From positions 2,540,153 to 2,604,152 of the forward strand of contig NZ_CP009247.1 in the NCBI RefSeq assembly GCF_001941485.1: 64,000 nt of DNA, written 5' to 3'. The stretch's first letter is position 1. Each line of letters begins with the position of its first letter. Shown in pieces: positions 1 through 7,732 of this stretch. A program made the position numbers and the translations under genes. Below the pieces are notes generated by a model. It searched no databases, had not been told where the DNA came from, and worked only from the letters and a program-made list of their open reading frames with translations. The stretch is from Corynebacterium frankenforstense DSM 45800 (GTDB lineage: Bacteria > Actinomycetota > Actinomycetes > Mycobacteriales > Mycobacteriaceae).

Positions 1-374
1 AGAAGCTGCAGGCCGCCGGGCGCACGGTGGCCATGGTCGGCGACGGGGTCAACGACGCCGCGGCACTCGCCACCGCTGACCTGGGCCTGGCCATGGGGGC
101 GGGCTCGGACGTCGCGATCGAGGCCAGCGACATCACCCTGATGAACGACGACCCGCGCTCGGCCGCCGACGCCATCCGGCTCTCACGGCGCACGCTGGGC
201 ACCATCAAGGGCAACCTGTTCTGGGCCTTCGCCTACAACGTCGCCCTGATCCCGGTCGCCGCGCTGGGCCTGCTCAACCCGATGTTCGCCGGGATCGCCA
301 TGGCATTCTCCTCGGTGTTCGTGGTGAGCAACTCGCTGCGGCTGCGCGGGTTCCGCTCGGCCTTCGCCCGGTAG
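1..374 (+). CDS. Copper-type P1B ATPase, C-terminal fragment
   Basis: The gene enters from the left edge, with its reading frame starting at base 3, and ends at the TAG at 372. The first visible residues include the hinge motif [10 protein letters not shown], which binds Mg2+ and the phosphorylated aspartate loop in P-type ATPases. It is followed by a cytoplasmic stretch and two closing membrane helices, with the segment [14 protein letters not shown] and then [15 protein letters not shown]. That end is typical of CopA/CtpV-like Cu+ exporters in actinobacteria. The metal-binding N-terminus, the CPC helix and the DKTG site lie outside the window, so copper specificity is inferred from the last two helices only. 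It converges on the PadR gene with a gap of only about 20 bp and no visible terminator. Confidence 0.9.
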   Translation, partial: KLQAAGRTVAMVGDGVNDAAALATADLGLAMGAGSDVAIEASDITLMNDDPRSAADAIRLSRRTLGTIKGNLFWAFAYNVALIPVAALGLLNPMFAGIAMAFSSVFVVSNSLRLRGFRSAFAR

Positions 375-395
375 GGGGCGCGGCGGCCGGTCGGC

Positions 396-1085
396 CTAGT
401 CGGCCTGCTCCCGGCCAGCCTCGGTGTCGGTCCCCTCGGACTCGATGCGCTCGCTTGCCTCGCGGAGGATCCGCGCGATCCTGGCGAAGCTCTCCGGGTC
501 GCGGCCATGGAACCGCACGGCCGCGACCAGGCGGTGGAGCTCGTGGCGCAGGGCGCCCGGGCCGGCCCCCTCCGCGCCCTCGGGGTCGCCGTAGGCGTCG
601 AGGATCCGGGTCCACTCCGCGCGGTGCTCCTCGACGGTGGCGCGGCCCTCGTCGGTCAGCTCCGCGACCTTGCGGCCGCCGACGTTGCTGATGGTGATCA
701 GGCCCTCGTCCTCGAGCAGGTTCAGCGTCGGGTAGACGGTGCCGGGACTGGGGGTCCAGCGGTTGTCGGTGCGCTCACCGACCTCGGTGATCAGCTGGTA
801 GCCGTGACGCGGCTGCTCCTCGAGCAGCAACAGGATCACGTTGCGCAGGTCGCCGCGGCGGGCCCGCCCGCCGCGTCCGCGCCCGCCCCGGCCGCCCCAG
901 GGTCCCCGCGGGCCACCCAAGTCGAAGCCGAGACCGAAGTCACCCCGCCGCATGAAGCCCGGCGCACCCTGCCTGCCGACGCTGCGCCGGCCACGCTGGC
1001 CGAAGCGGCCGAAGCGGCCGAAACCCCCGAAGCCGCCGAAGCCGCTGAAGTCGTTGAATCCGTTGAAGTCGTTCGTCGCGTTCAT
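396..1085 (-). CDS. PadR-family transcriptional regulator with an FG/RG-rich N-terminal extension
   Basis: A 229-residue protein. Residues about 78-150 form a PadR winged helix: RNVILLLLEEQPRHGYQLI, then a PSPGTVYPTLNLLEDEGLI segment matching the family recognition helix, then the wing NVGGRKVAELTDEGR. The C-terminal part is helical and probably dimerises. The first 75 residues are low-complexity (NDFNGFNDFSGFGGFGGFGR, then Gly/Arg-rich) and look disordered. The start ATG at 1085 has AAGGGAG upstream. The promoter region carries a 12-bp-arm palindrome plus related half-sites, which suggests autoregulation. The ligand and targets are unknown; regulators of this type often control exporters, and the neighbouring metal ATPase is only a possible partner. 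Confidence 0.9.
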   Translation of the reverse strand: MNATNDFNGFNDFSGFGGFGGFGRFGRFGQRGRRSVGRQGAPGFMRRGDFGLGFDLGGPRGPWGGRGGRGRGGRARRGDLRNVILLLLEEQPRHGYQLITEVGERTDNRWTPSPGTVYPTLNLLEDEGLITISNVGGRKVAELTDEGRATVEEHRAEWTRILDAYGDPEGAEGAGPGALRHELHRLVAAVRFHGRDPESFARIARILREASERIESEGTDTEAGREQAD

Positions 1086-1117
1086 GGTTCTCCCTTCGTG
1101 GCCGACACCCGCCGAAC

Positions 1118-1190
1118 ATATCGTTATATATCGCTAGGAACGGCGTCGAGCGTATATCGCTAAGTATCGCTACGTCAAGACGTAGCGATA
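1118..1190. promoter_or_regulatory. Probable PadR operator array
   Basis: Bases 1165-1190 form a palindrome, TATCGCTACGTC-AA-GACGTAGCGATA, with 12-bp arms. Two more copies of the half-site ATATCGCTA lie at about 1128-1136 and 1154-1162, and a diverged one (ATATCG) at 1118. All lie upstream of the padR start codon at 1085 in a locally AT-richer stretch, so they probably overlap its promoter. The link to this PadR protein is inferred from position. Confidence 0.7.
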
Positions 1191-1297
1191 TCTTCAGTAA
1201 GTCACTCCCCCTGAGCTGCCCTTTCACCCCGACAGCACCCGGCCGCACGTACCCGCCCCAGGGCACCGCGCGGCGTCGTCAAGCCCCCGACGAACCG

Positions 1298-2803
1298 CTA
1301 GCCGCGCGCCATGTCCACGAAGCGGGAGCACCGCAGCTGGTGGGCCACCGTGATCGTGTCGATCGGGCCGCCGCGGTGTTTGGCCAGGATGATGTCGGCC
1401 TCGCCGGCGCGCTCGTTGTCCTTGTCCTGGGAGTCCGGGCGGTAGAGCAGCATGACCATGTCGGCGTCCTGCTCCAGCGAACCGGACTCACGCAGGTCGG
1501 CCAGCTGCGGGCGCTTGTCCGTGCGCGACTCGGGGCCACGGTTGAGCTGCGAGATCGCCACGACCGGCACGTCAAGCTCCTTGGCCAGGAGCTTGAGCTG
1601 ACGGGAGAACTCCGAGACCTCCTGCTGACGGGACTCGACCTTCTTGCCCGAGCTCATCAGCTGCATGTAGTCGAGCACCACCAGCTTCAGGTCGTGCTTC
1701 TGCTTGAGCCGGCGCGCCTTGGAGCGGATGTCCATCATCGTCATGTTCGGCGAGTCGTCGATGAACAGCGGCGCCTCGGAGATGTCGCCGACGCGGTTGG
1801 CCAGGATCTGCCAGGCCTCCTCGTCCATGCGGCCCGAGCGCATGTCCGCGAGGTTGATCTCCGTCTCCGCGGAGAGCAGGCGCATGACGATCTCGGACTT
1901 CGACATCTCGAGCGAGAAGATCACCGAGGTCATGCCGTGCTTGATCGAGCAGGAGCGGGCGAAGTCCAGCGCCAGGGTGGACTTGCCCACGCCGGGTCGG
2001 GCCGCGACGATGATCATCTGCCCGCCGTGCAGGCCGTTGGTCACCGAGTCGAGGTCGATGAAGCCGGTGGGCACGCCCATGGCCAGGCCGCCGTTGGCGG
2101 TGATCTCGTCCATCTCGTCGAGCGTGGGCTGCAGGATGTCGGCCAGCACCGCGTAGTCCTCCGCGGAGCGGTCGTTGTTGATCGCGAAGACCTCCTGCTG
2201 GGCCATGTCGACCACCGCGTCGACCTCGGCGCCCTCGGAGCCCTCGTAGCCGAGCTGGACCACGCGGGTGCCGGCCTCGACCAGGCGGCGCAGCGTGGCC
2301 TTCTCGTCGACGATCTCGGCGTAGTAGCGGGCGTTGGCGGCCGTGGGCACCGACGAGATCAGCGTGTGCAGGTACGGCGCGCCGCCGACGCGGTCGAGCT
2401 CGTTCTGGCGGTCCAGGCGCCCGGCGACGATGACCGGGTCGATGTCCTTGGACTCGGCGAACAGGTCGATGATCGCCTTGTAGATCAGGGCGTGGGCCGG
2501 GTGGTAGAAGTCGTCCGGCGTGAGGATCTCGACGATGTCGAGCACCGTGTTCGGGCTGAGCAGCATCGCGCCCAGCACGCCCTGCTCGGCCTCGCGGTCG
2601 TGCGGGGGCTGGCGGAAGCCCGAGTTGCCCGCGCGCGAGTCGTCGAAGGCGGGCCCGCCGTACTCGGAGCGGCGCCGCCCGGGCGCCCCTGAGCGGCCGC
2701 GACCGCCGGAGCGCGGGAAGTCGTCGTCGGGCTCGGGCGGGGCCGCCGGCACCGGCGGCAGCGCCTGGTCGTCGAAGCTTGCCTCCGAGCTGGACGGGCT
2801 CAT
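1298..2803 (-). CDS. dnaB: Replicative DNA helicase DnaB
   Basis: A 501-residue hexameric 5'-3' helicase that unwinds DNA ahead of the replisome. The N-terminal DnaB domain starts at about residue 50 (PPHDREAEQGVLGAML). The RecA-like C-terminal domain has Walker A ARPGVGKSTLALDFA, Walker B LVVLDYMQLM and the SQLNRG motif. The chosen ATG at 2803 has AAGGAG at good spacing; an upstream in-frame extension to 3040 lacks family similarity. No intein interrupts the Walker A region, unlike several mycobacterial DnaB proteins. It lies after rpsF-ssb-rplI on the same strand but behind a 650-bp gap with its own DnaA boxes, so it is probably transcribed separately. Confidence 0.97.
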   Translation of the reverse strand: MSPSSSEASFDDQALPPVPAAPPEPDDDFPRSGGRGRSGAPGRRRSEYGGPAFDDSRAGNSGFRQPPHDREAEQGVLGAMLLSPNTVLDIVEILTPDDFYHPAHALIYKAIIDLFAESKDIDPVIVAGRLDRQNELDRVGGAPYLHTLISSVPTAANARYYAEIVDEKATLRRLVEAGTRVVQLGYEGSEGAEVDAVVDMAQQEVFAINNDRSAEDYAVLADILQPTLDEMDEITANGGLAMGVPTGFIDLDSVTNGLHGGQMIIVAARPGVGKSTLALDFARSCSIKHGMTSVIFSLEMSKSEIVMRLLSAETEINLADMRSGRMDEEAWQILANRVGDISEAPLFIDDSPNMTMMDIRSKARRLKQKHDLKLVVLDYMQLMSSGKKVESRQQEVSEFSRQLKLLAKELDVPVVAISQLNRGPESRTDKRPQLADLRESGSLEQDADMVMLLYRPDSQDKDNERAGEADIILAKHRGGPIDTITVAHQLRCSRFVDMARG

Positions 2804-2961
2804 CGCTCTCCTTTTCCCGGCCGCCCCCGCGGCCCTCGCACTGCTCCCCCGGACCCGCCGGCGGGCGGGCCCTCTGACGCCCGCAACATTACCCGTCGGG
2901 CACCCGTCGACATACCACACGGGCTCGCCGGCGCGGGTGGAAAATGCCTCACAGAGCGAAG

Positions 2962-3259
2962 TTATCCACAGATCGCTCCACAGGGGTTGTGCACAACTCC
3001 CCATCGGCCGAGACGCGCTTGTGGAGAACGTGTGGAGCACGTGGGGAGAACTCGCCGCCGCGGCGGGCGCGACCAGGCCTTTCCATCATCAGTGCTGGTC
3101 AGAGGGTTTTGTCGGATATCTCACCCCCGCCGGACCACCCCCGCGAACCGAGCCCGCGGCGGTTTGACGCGGCACACGGCAGGTGATAGGCGCCTGAAAT
3201 CGCCGTGAACGAGGTGAAGAGCCGGTGAGCCGGCCCGTATTCATCCCCAGTTATCCACA
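2962..3259. promoter_or_regulatory. DnaA-box cluster upstream of dnaB
   Basis: The 565-bp gap between the rplI terminator and dnaB contains two perfect DnaA boxes TTATCCACA (2962-2970 and 3251-3259), a one-mismatch inverse box TGTGGAGAA (3020-3028), a weaker TGTGGAGCA (3031-3039) and the 12-bp palindrome GTTGTGCACAAC (2986-2997). The same box variants occur in the oriC region at 63.7-63.8 kb. No gene is visible in this stretch. Confidence 0.75.
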
Positions 3260-3368
3260 GCCCCGCACAGGCGCGGGCGCCCCTGGCCCGCCCCAGGCCC
3301 GGCCCAGGCCCACCACACGGCCGCCACACGGCCGCCGGAGCGCCCGCAGACCACCCCGGGAAAGACCA

Positions 3369-3408
3369 CGGCCCCCGACGCGTCCCATGCGGGATGCGGC
3401 GGGGGCCG
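3369..3408 (-). terminator. Terminator of the rpsF-ssb-rplI operon
   Basis: Arms CGGCCCCCG (3369-3377) and CGGGGGCCG (3400-3408) form a GC-rich hairpin about 50 bp after the rplI stop on the minus strand. The T-tract is short (TCTTT), so termination is plausible but not certain. Confidence 0.55.
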
Positions 3409-3460
3409 GGTCTGCTGTTGTCGTTGGGCGCCTCAGAAGGCGCCGTCGTGCGCGCGCCAG

Positions 3461-3913
3461 TTAGGCGGCGACGACCTCAAAGTTCAGGTTCGCGGCGATG
3501 TCCGGGTGCAGCTGCACGCGCACCGTGTACTTGCCGGTGGTCTTGATCATGGTCTTCGGCAGCTCGATGGCGCGCTTGTCCAGCGCGGGGCCGCCGACGG
3601 CGCGCACCGCGTCGACGATGTCGTCGCGCTTGACGGAGCCGAAGAGCTTGCCCTTGTCCGAGGTGCGGACGGAGACCTTGACGTTGTCGAGCTTGTCGAC
3701 CTGCTCGCGGACCTCACGGGCGTGGTCCAGATCGCGGATGGCACGGGCCTCCTGGGCCCGCTTGATGCCGTCGATTTGCTTGAGCGCCCCGCGGGTCGCC
3801 TGGATCGCCAGGCTGCGCGGAAGCAGGTAGTTACGTGCGTAGCCGTCACGCACCTCGACGACGTCGCCTGCGTCGCCCAGGTTCTCGACGGCGGCGGTGA
3901 GGATCAGCTTCAT
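3461..3913 (-). CDS. rplI: 50S ribosomal protein bL9
   Basis: A 150-residue protein of normal length for bL9. The N-terminal rRNA-binding domain is intact (MKLILTAAVENLGDAGDVVE, then VRDGYARNYLLPRSLA). It is followed by the long connecting helix (residues about 45-80) and the C-terminal domain ending VAA. bL9 binds 23S rRNA domain V near the L1 stalk and helps maintain reading frame. It is the last gene of the rpsF-ssb-rplI operon. rpsR, which sits between ssb and rplI in mycobacteria, is absent here, as I recall for corynebacteria. Confidence 0.97.
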   Translation of the reverse strand: MKLILTAAVENLGDAGDVVEVRDGYARNYLLPRSLAIQATRGALKQIDGIKRAQEARAIRDLDHAREVREQVDKLDNVKVSVRTSDKGKLFGSVKRDDIVDAVRAVGGPALDKRAIELPKTMIKTTGKYTVRVQLHPDIAANLNFEVVAA

Positions 3914-3961
3914 GATCCCTGCCTTTCGTTCAAGAGGAATGGTGGGTGATTCGCGGCTGGT

Positions 3962-4576
3962 CTAGAACGGCGGGTCATCGTCGCCGCCGCCGAACTGTCC
4001 GCCCACGGGCGGGGCCGAGTTCCAGGGGTCGTTGTCCTGACCCTGGTTCGACTGGCCGCCGGGGTTCTGGCCGGACGGCTGGGGCTGGTTGCCCCCGCCG
4101 AAGCCGCCCTGCGGGGCCTGGCCGAAGCCGCCCTGGGGCGCTCCGCCCTGACCGCCGGAGCGGTTCTGGCCGCCGCCGAAGCCACCGCCGTATCCCCCGC
4201 CGCCTTCGCGGGGATTGCGGGTGACCTGGGCGGTCGCGTACTTGAGGGAAGGACCGACCTCGTCGACCTCGATCTCGTAGACCGTGCGGTTCTCGCCTTC
4301 GCGGGTCTGGTAGGAGCGCTGGCGCAGCCGTCCGTTGACGACGACGCGCATGCCCTTGGACAGGCTCTCGGCGACGTTCTCCGCGTACTGGCGCCACACG
4401 TTGCAGGTGAGGAACAGGCCCTCACCGTCCTCCCACTGGCCGGTGTCGCGGTTGTAGAACCGCGGCGTGGAGGCCACGCGGAAGCTTGCGACGGGGATGC
4501 TCGACGCGGTGAAACGCAGTTCGGGGTCGGCGACGAGGTTGCCGACGATGGTGATCGGGGTGTCTCCCTGAGCCAT
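3962..4576 (-). CDS. ssb: Single-stranded DNA-binding protein
   Basis: A 204-residue SSB. Residues 1 to about 115 form the OB fold ([53 protein letters not shown]). A long disordered Gly/Gln-rich linker follows, and then the acidic C-terminal tip DDDPPF that docks replication and repair partners. It coats single-stranded DNA during replication, repair and recombination. It lies between rpsF (92 bp upstream) and rplI (48 bp downstream) in one operon, coupling its supply to growth. Confidence 0.97.
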   Translation of the reverse strand: MAQGDTPITIVGNLVADPELRFTASSIPVASFRVASTPRFYNRDTGQWEDGEGLFLTCNVWRQYAENVAESLSKGMRVVVNGRLRQRSYQTREGENRTVYEIEVDEVGPSLKYATAQVTRNPREGGGGYGGGFGGGQNRSGGQGGAPQGGFGQAPQGGFGGGNQPQPSGQNPGGQSNQGQDNDPWNSAPPVGGQFGGGDDDPPF

Positions 4577-4668
4577 GGTTGGTTCAGACCTTCCTTCAAG
4601 CTTTCATCGGGCAGTTCGGTACCGCACCGGCTCTCCGCCGGCGCGTCGTTCTACACCAGTTTGCCGCT

Positions 4669-4956
4669 TTACTTGTCGGTGCGCAGAACCTTCGTGCGCA
4701 GGGTCGCGTCGTTGAGGGAGACCAGGCGGTCAAACTCGTCGACGGTCGCCGGCTCGCACTCGAGGTTGACGACGACGTACACGCCTTCCTCGTGCTTCTG
4801 GATCGGGTAGGCGAGGCGACGCTTGCCCCACACATCCACCTTCTCGACGGTGCCGTTCTCCTTGCGGACAACCTCGAGGTACTTCTCCAGGGACGGGGCA
4901 ACGTTGCGCTGATCCTGGCTCGGATCCAGGATGATCATGATTTCGTAGTGACGCAC
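4669..4956 (-). CDS. rpsF: 30S ribosomal protein bS6
   Basis: A 95-residue protein spanning the full bS6 fold: [15 protein letters not shown] at the start, [20 protein letters not shown] in the middle (RNA/S18 contact region), and [12 protein letters not shown] at the end. It starts with GTG at 4956, which fits the conserved MRHYE start; AGGAGGT lies a little further upstream than usual. First gene of the rpsF-ssb-rplI operon. Its usual partner bS18 is not encoded in the window. Confidence 0.97.
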   Translation of the reverse strand: MRHYEIMIILDPSQDQRNVAPSLEKYLEVVRKENGTVEKVDVWGKRRLAYPIQKHEEGVYVVVNLECEPATVDEFDRLVSLNDATLRTKVLRTDK

Positions 4957-5080
4957 GGGACCTCATCACCTCCTATGGTCTGGTAATCGAATTTCGGCCA
5001 CACCCGGTCGGGTGGGGCAGGAGGGTCGCCTGCGTCAGGCAACCCGACAAGGGTAGCGCATCGGGGCCGAAAAAAGTAAT

Positions 5081-5100
5081 CCGCCCCGGTCAGGGGGCGG
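5081..5100 (-). terminator. Terminator of the lipoprotein gene
   Basis: CCGCCCC (5081-5087) pairs with GGGGCGG (5094-5100). Reading on the minus strand, the stem is followed by ATTAC and a run of six T. It lies about 125 bp beyond the lipoprotein stop and separates that gene from rpsF. Confidence 0.7.
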
Positions 5101-5226
5101 ACCTTCGATTGTCGACGCCGCGGTGCGCGCCGTCGGCGGTCTTCGTGCAGGGGTGCGCCGCCCGCGCGCCGTGGCGCACGGGAGCGGGCGCGGCGCGCGG
5201 GAGCGGGCGCGGCGCCCGCGGGTGGT

Positions 5227-5682
5227 TTAGGAGTCGACGTCGACCACGGTGCCGTCCGGCAGGATCTCGACGTCGATCTCCTCGACGTCGATCTCCCAGA
5301 CGCCGTCGTCGAGCTCGGCGGTGCCGCAGCCCTGGGCGACGACGTCGCGCACGCGCTGCTCGTCGAGACCCTCCTCGGCCATGTCGTTGCGGGCCTCGTC
5401 GGAGAAGGAGGCGACCTCGCAGGGGGCCGGGTCGCCCGGGGAGGCGCCCTGGGCGGCGGTGTTCCCGGCGTCGGCCGACTCGGTGACGGTCTCGGTGGCG
5501 CCCGCGTTGTCGTCGCGGTCGTCGGCGTTGTCGTCGCCGCCGGCCGCACTGGTCACGGTGGCGGTCTCGGTCACGGTCTCGGTGTTGCTCTCACCGGAGC
5601 AGGCGGAGAGCAGGGGCAGGGCGATCACGGCGACGCCGGCGACGGCGGCGCGGGAGAACTTGGTCAGCGCGTTAGTGGTCAT
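5227..5682 (-). CDS. Small secreted lipoprotein, function unknown
   Basis: A 151-residue protein starting MTTNALTKFSRAAVAGVAVI and ending its signal peptide in the lipobox LLSAC (Cys about residue 28). Next comes a Thr/Glu/Asp-rich disordered stretch (TETVTETATVTSA). A folded part of about 60 residues contains two cysteines (PCEVASFSDEAR and QGCGTAELDD), likely forming a disulphide. It ends in a repetitive acidic strand, WEIDVEEIDVEILPDGTVVD. The downstream half resembles small conserved corynebacterial exported proteins, but I do not recognise a family. It lies between rpsF and the glycosyltransferase/PBP genes, so an envelope role is likely. Confidence 0.8.
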   Translation of the reverse strand: MTTNALTKFSRAAVAGVAVIALPLLSACSGESNTETVTETATVTSAAGGDDNADDRDDNAGATETVTESADAGNTAAQGASPGDPAPCEVASFSDEARNDMAEEGLDEQRVRDVVAQGCGTAELDDGVWEIDVEEIDVEILPDGTVVDVDS

Positions 5683-5832
5683 GTCCGCCACGCTACGTAT
5701 TCGGCAACGAAACGGCAGTGCGCCCACCCGCCCGGGTGCCCCCGGCCCACGGCGTCGGCGCTCTCGCCCCACGGCGCCGGTGCCCTCACCCCACGGCGTC
5801 GGCGCCCCGCACCGGCCCCGGCGCACCGGCGC

Positions 5833-6021
5833 CTAGTTGTTGACCGAGGCGTAGAAGACGGCGATGCCGACCGGGATGACGGTCACACACACGAACGCCA
5901 GCCCGCCGAGCAGCCACACCCACTTGCGCGGCTTGCCGTACATGAACAGGGCGAAGGCGCCCAGCAGGCAGAAGAACGCGATCAGCACGGAGCAGACGGT
6001 CACCCACATCACGGGACTCAT
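5833..6021 (-). CDS. 62-residue two-helix membrane protein
   Basis: Starts MSPVMWVTVCSVLIAFFCLL, with the second hydrophobic helix WVWLLGGLAFVCVTVIPVGI. A short basic loop, YGKPRKW, separates them. The ATG at 6021 overlaps the TGA of the upstream GT87 gene (ATGA) and is preceded by GGAGGTGG, so the two are probably translationally coupled. It may assist the glycosyltransferase-like membrane protein. I do not recognise a family. Confidence 0.75.
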   Translation of the reverse strand: MSPVMWVTVCSVLIAFFCLLGAFALFMYGKPRKWVWLLGGLAFVCVTVIPVGIAVFYASVNN

Positions 6022-7640
6022 CGACCCACCTCCTCTCCGGGGTCGGCGGGACCGGCGGGCCGGGCCGGACGCCCCGCCCGGGACGCACCGGCGGCGTCCT
6101 GCGCACCGGCGGCGCCCTCGGCGCCGACGCCGGCCACGGCGGCGTCGGAAATCTCGGGGCCCCAGCACCCGCGCACGGTGGGGTCGCCCTCGACGGCCCA
6201 CCCGGCGCGCCCGCCGGAACGCCGGGCGCGGGCGGTGACCCACGGGGCGTCGGCGATCCCGAAGGGGCCGGCGAGGATGTCCACGCCGCGGTGGGCGGCG
6301 AGCACGCGGTCGCGGGAGCGGCCGAGCATCTGGCGCACGACGAGCACCACCATCGCGACGATGAAACCGTCGCGGGTGAGGATGAGCAGGTCGAACATCT
6401 CGGCGGGGATCTTGTCGCCCTCCTCGGCGCCGATGTAGATCATCGTCGCCGGCCACATGAGCAGCTCGAGGGTCATCCAGGTCAGCAGCAGGCGCCACCG
6501 CGGCAGGGCGAGGACGGCCGGGACCACCAGCCACAGCGAGTACTGCGGCGACCAGACCTTGTTGAACAGCAGGAAGCCCGCGACGATGAGGAAGACCAGC
6601 TCGGCGACCCGGGGACGGCGGCGCGCGAGCAGGCCCAGCAGCGCGACCGCCAGGCAGGCGCCGGCGAAGAGGACGAAGGAGGCGGTGTTGAGGAAGCCGA
6701 CGCTCAGGTTCACCCCGGTGACGCGGGTGAAGACCTGGTAGATCGTGGTCCACTCGGCGCCGCGGGTGCTGTTGAGGCGGTTGAACTCGCCCCAGGCCTC
6801 CGGGTGGGCGACCATGACCGGCAGGTTGACCGCCGTCCAGACCACCACGGCCGCGCAGGTCATGTCCACGAAGGGCCGCCAGCGGTTCGAGCGCACGGCG
6901 AGCACCAGGAACGCGCCGAGCAGGAACAACGGCCAGAGTTTCACGGCCGTGCCCACACCGATCCACACGCCGGCCCACACCGGCGCGCCGCGTTTCACGG
7001 CGACCAGGGCGGCGGCGGCGCACAGGATCGAGGGGATGTCCCAGTTGGTGAACGCGTGCATGATGATCACCGGCGAGGCGGCGACGAGCACCACGTCCCA
7101 GACCCGGTTGCCCGCGAGCTCGGCGACCAGGCGGATGACCACCAGCCACATGCAGGCGAGCACGAGCGCGGTCAGGGTGAAGTACCAGGAGGCCTCGGGG
7201 ACGTCGAGAAGCAGGCGCACCACCGGGAAGGTGTAGTGCGCGACCGCGCCGACGACCGCCTGGAACCACCCGGCGAGCACCGGGTACTCCATGTAGCGCA
7301 GCCGGCCGTCCTCGGACCAGGAGTAGGCGTAGGGGTCGCCCGGCTCGTCGAGACCGCGCCCGGAGTACAGCGGCAGGATGTCGTTGTAGCAGGCCGACAT
7401 GTAGGGCCGGTTGCCCGACCAGTTCACGCCCGACTCGGCGGTGCCGAACAGGCAGTTGGCCTTCGAGAGGTAGCCGAGGGCCAGGAAGGTCAGCGCGAGG
7501 GTCAGCAGCACCCGCAGCGGGGTCCACCAGCGCTGGCGGCCGATCAGGGCGCGCCGGCCGACGGGCCCGCCGAGGCGCTCGATGACACCGCGGGCGACGG
7601 GCTCGGTGCGGGCGGGCTGGACGCGCGCGGCCGGGCGCAC
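6018..7640 (-). CDS. Polytopic GT87-like mannosyltransferase family protein (Rv0051-like)
   Basis: A protein of about 540 residues with roughly ten membrane helices. It has a large extracytoplasmic loop after the first helix (residues about 60-110, with two cysteines) and a helix containing AFTNWDIPSI. The acidic residue there resembles the catalytic site of GT-C polyprenol-phosphate-mannose-dependent transferases (GT87/DUF2029). Position next to a class A PBP and rpsF matches Rv0051 of M. tuberculosis, as recalled. The last 80 residues are low-complexity. The start is uncertain: GTG at 7640 was taken, about 90 bp after the PBP stop. Predicted to act in envelope glycan assembly; the substrate is not determined. 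Confidence 0.8.
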   Translation of the reverse strand: MRPAARVQPARTEPVARGVIERLGGPVGRRALIGRQRWWTPLRVLLTLALTFLALGYLSKANCLFGTAESGVNWSGNRPYMSACYNDILPLYSGRGLDEPGDPYAYSWSEDGRLRYMEYPVLAGWFQAVVGAVAHYTFPVVRLLLDVPEASWYFTLTALVLACMWLVVIRLVAELAGNRVWDVVLVAASPVIIMHAFTNWDIPSILCAAAALVAVKRGAPVWAGVWIGVGTAVKLWPLFLLGAFLVLAVRSNRWRPFVDMTCAAVVVWTAVNLPVMVAHPEAWGEFNRLNSTRGAEWTTIYQVFTRVTGVNLSVGFLNTASFVLFAGACLAVALLGLLARRRPRVAELVFLIVAGFLLFNKVWSPQYSLWLVVPAVLALPRWRLLLTWMTLELLMWPATMIYIGAEEGDKIPAEMFDLLILTRDGFIVAMVVLVVRQMLGRSRDRVLAAHRGVDILAGPFGIADAPWVTARARRSGGRAGWAVEGDPTVRGCWGPEISDAAVAGVGAEGAAGAQDAAGASRAGRPARPAGPADPGEEVGR

Positions 7641-7732
7641 GACGCGCGCGACCCTATCGGACGCCCCGGCGGGCGCCGTCCCGCGCCGCGCCGTAGCGTC
7701 CGCCGCGCCCGCCGCGGGGCTCGACGTCTCAC

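Noticed and set aside
1298..2803. Intein in DnaB
   Set aside because: Walker A and flanking helicase motifs are continuous.
2804..3040. N-terminal extension of DnaB to base 3040
   Set aside because: The extra 79 residues show no helicase similarity, run through the DnaA-box stretch and lack an SD. ATG at 2803 has one.
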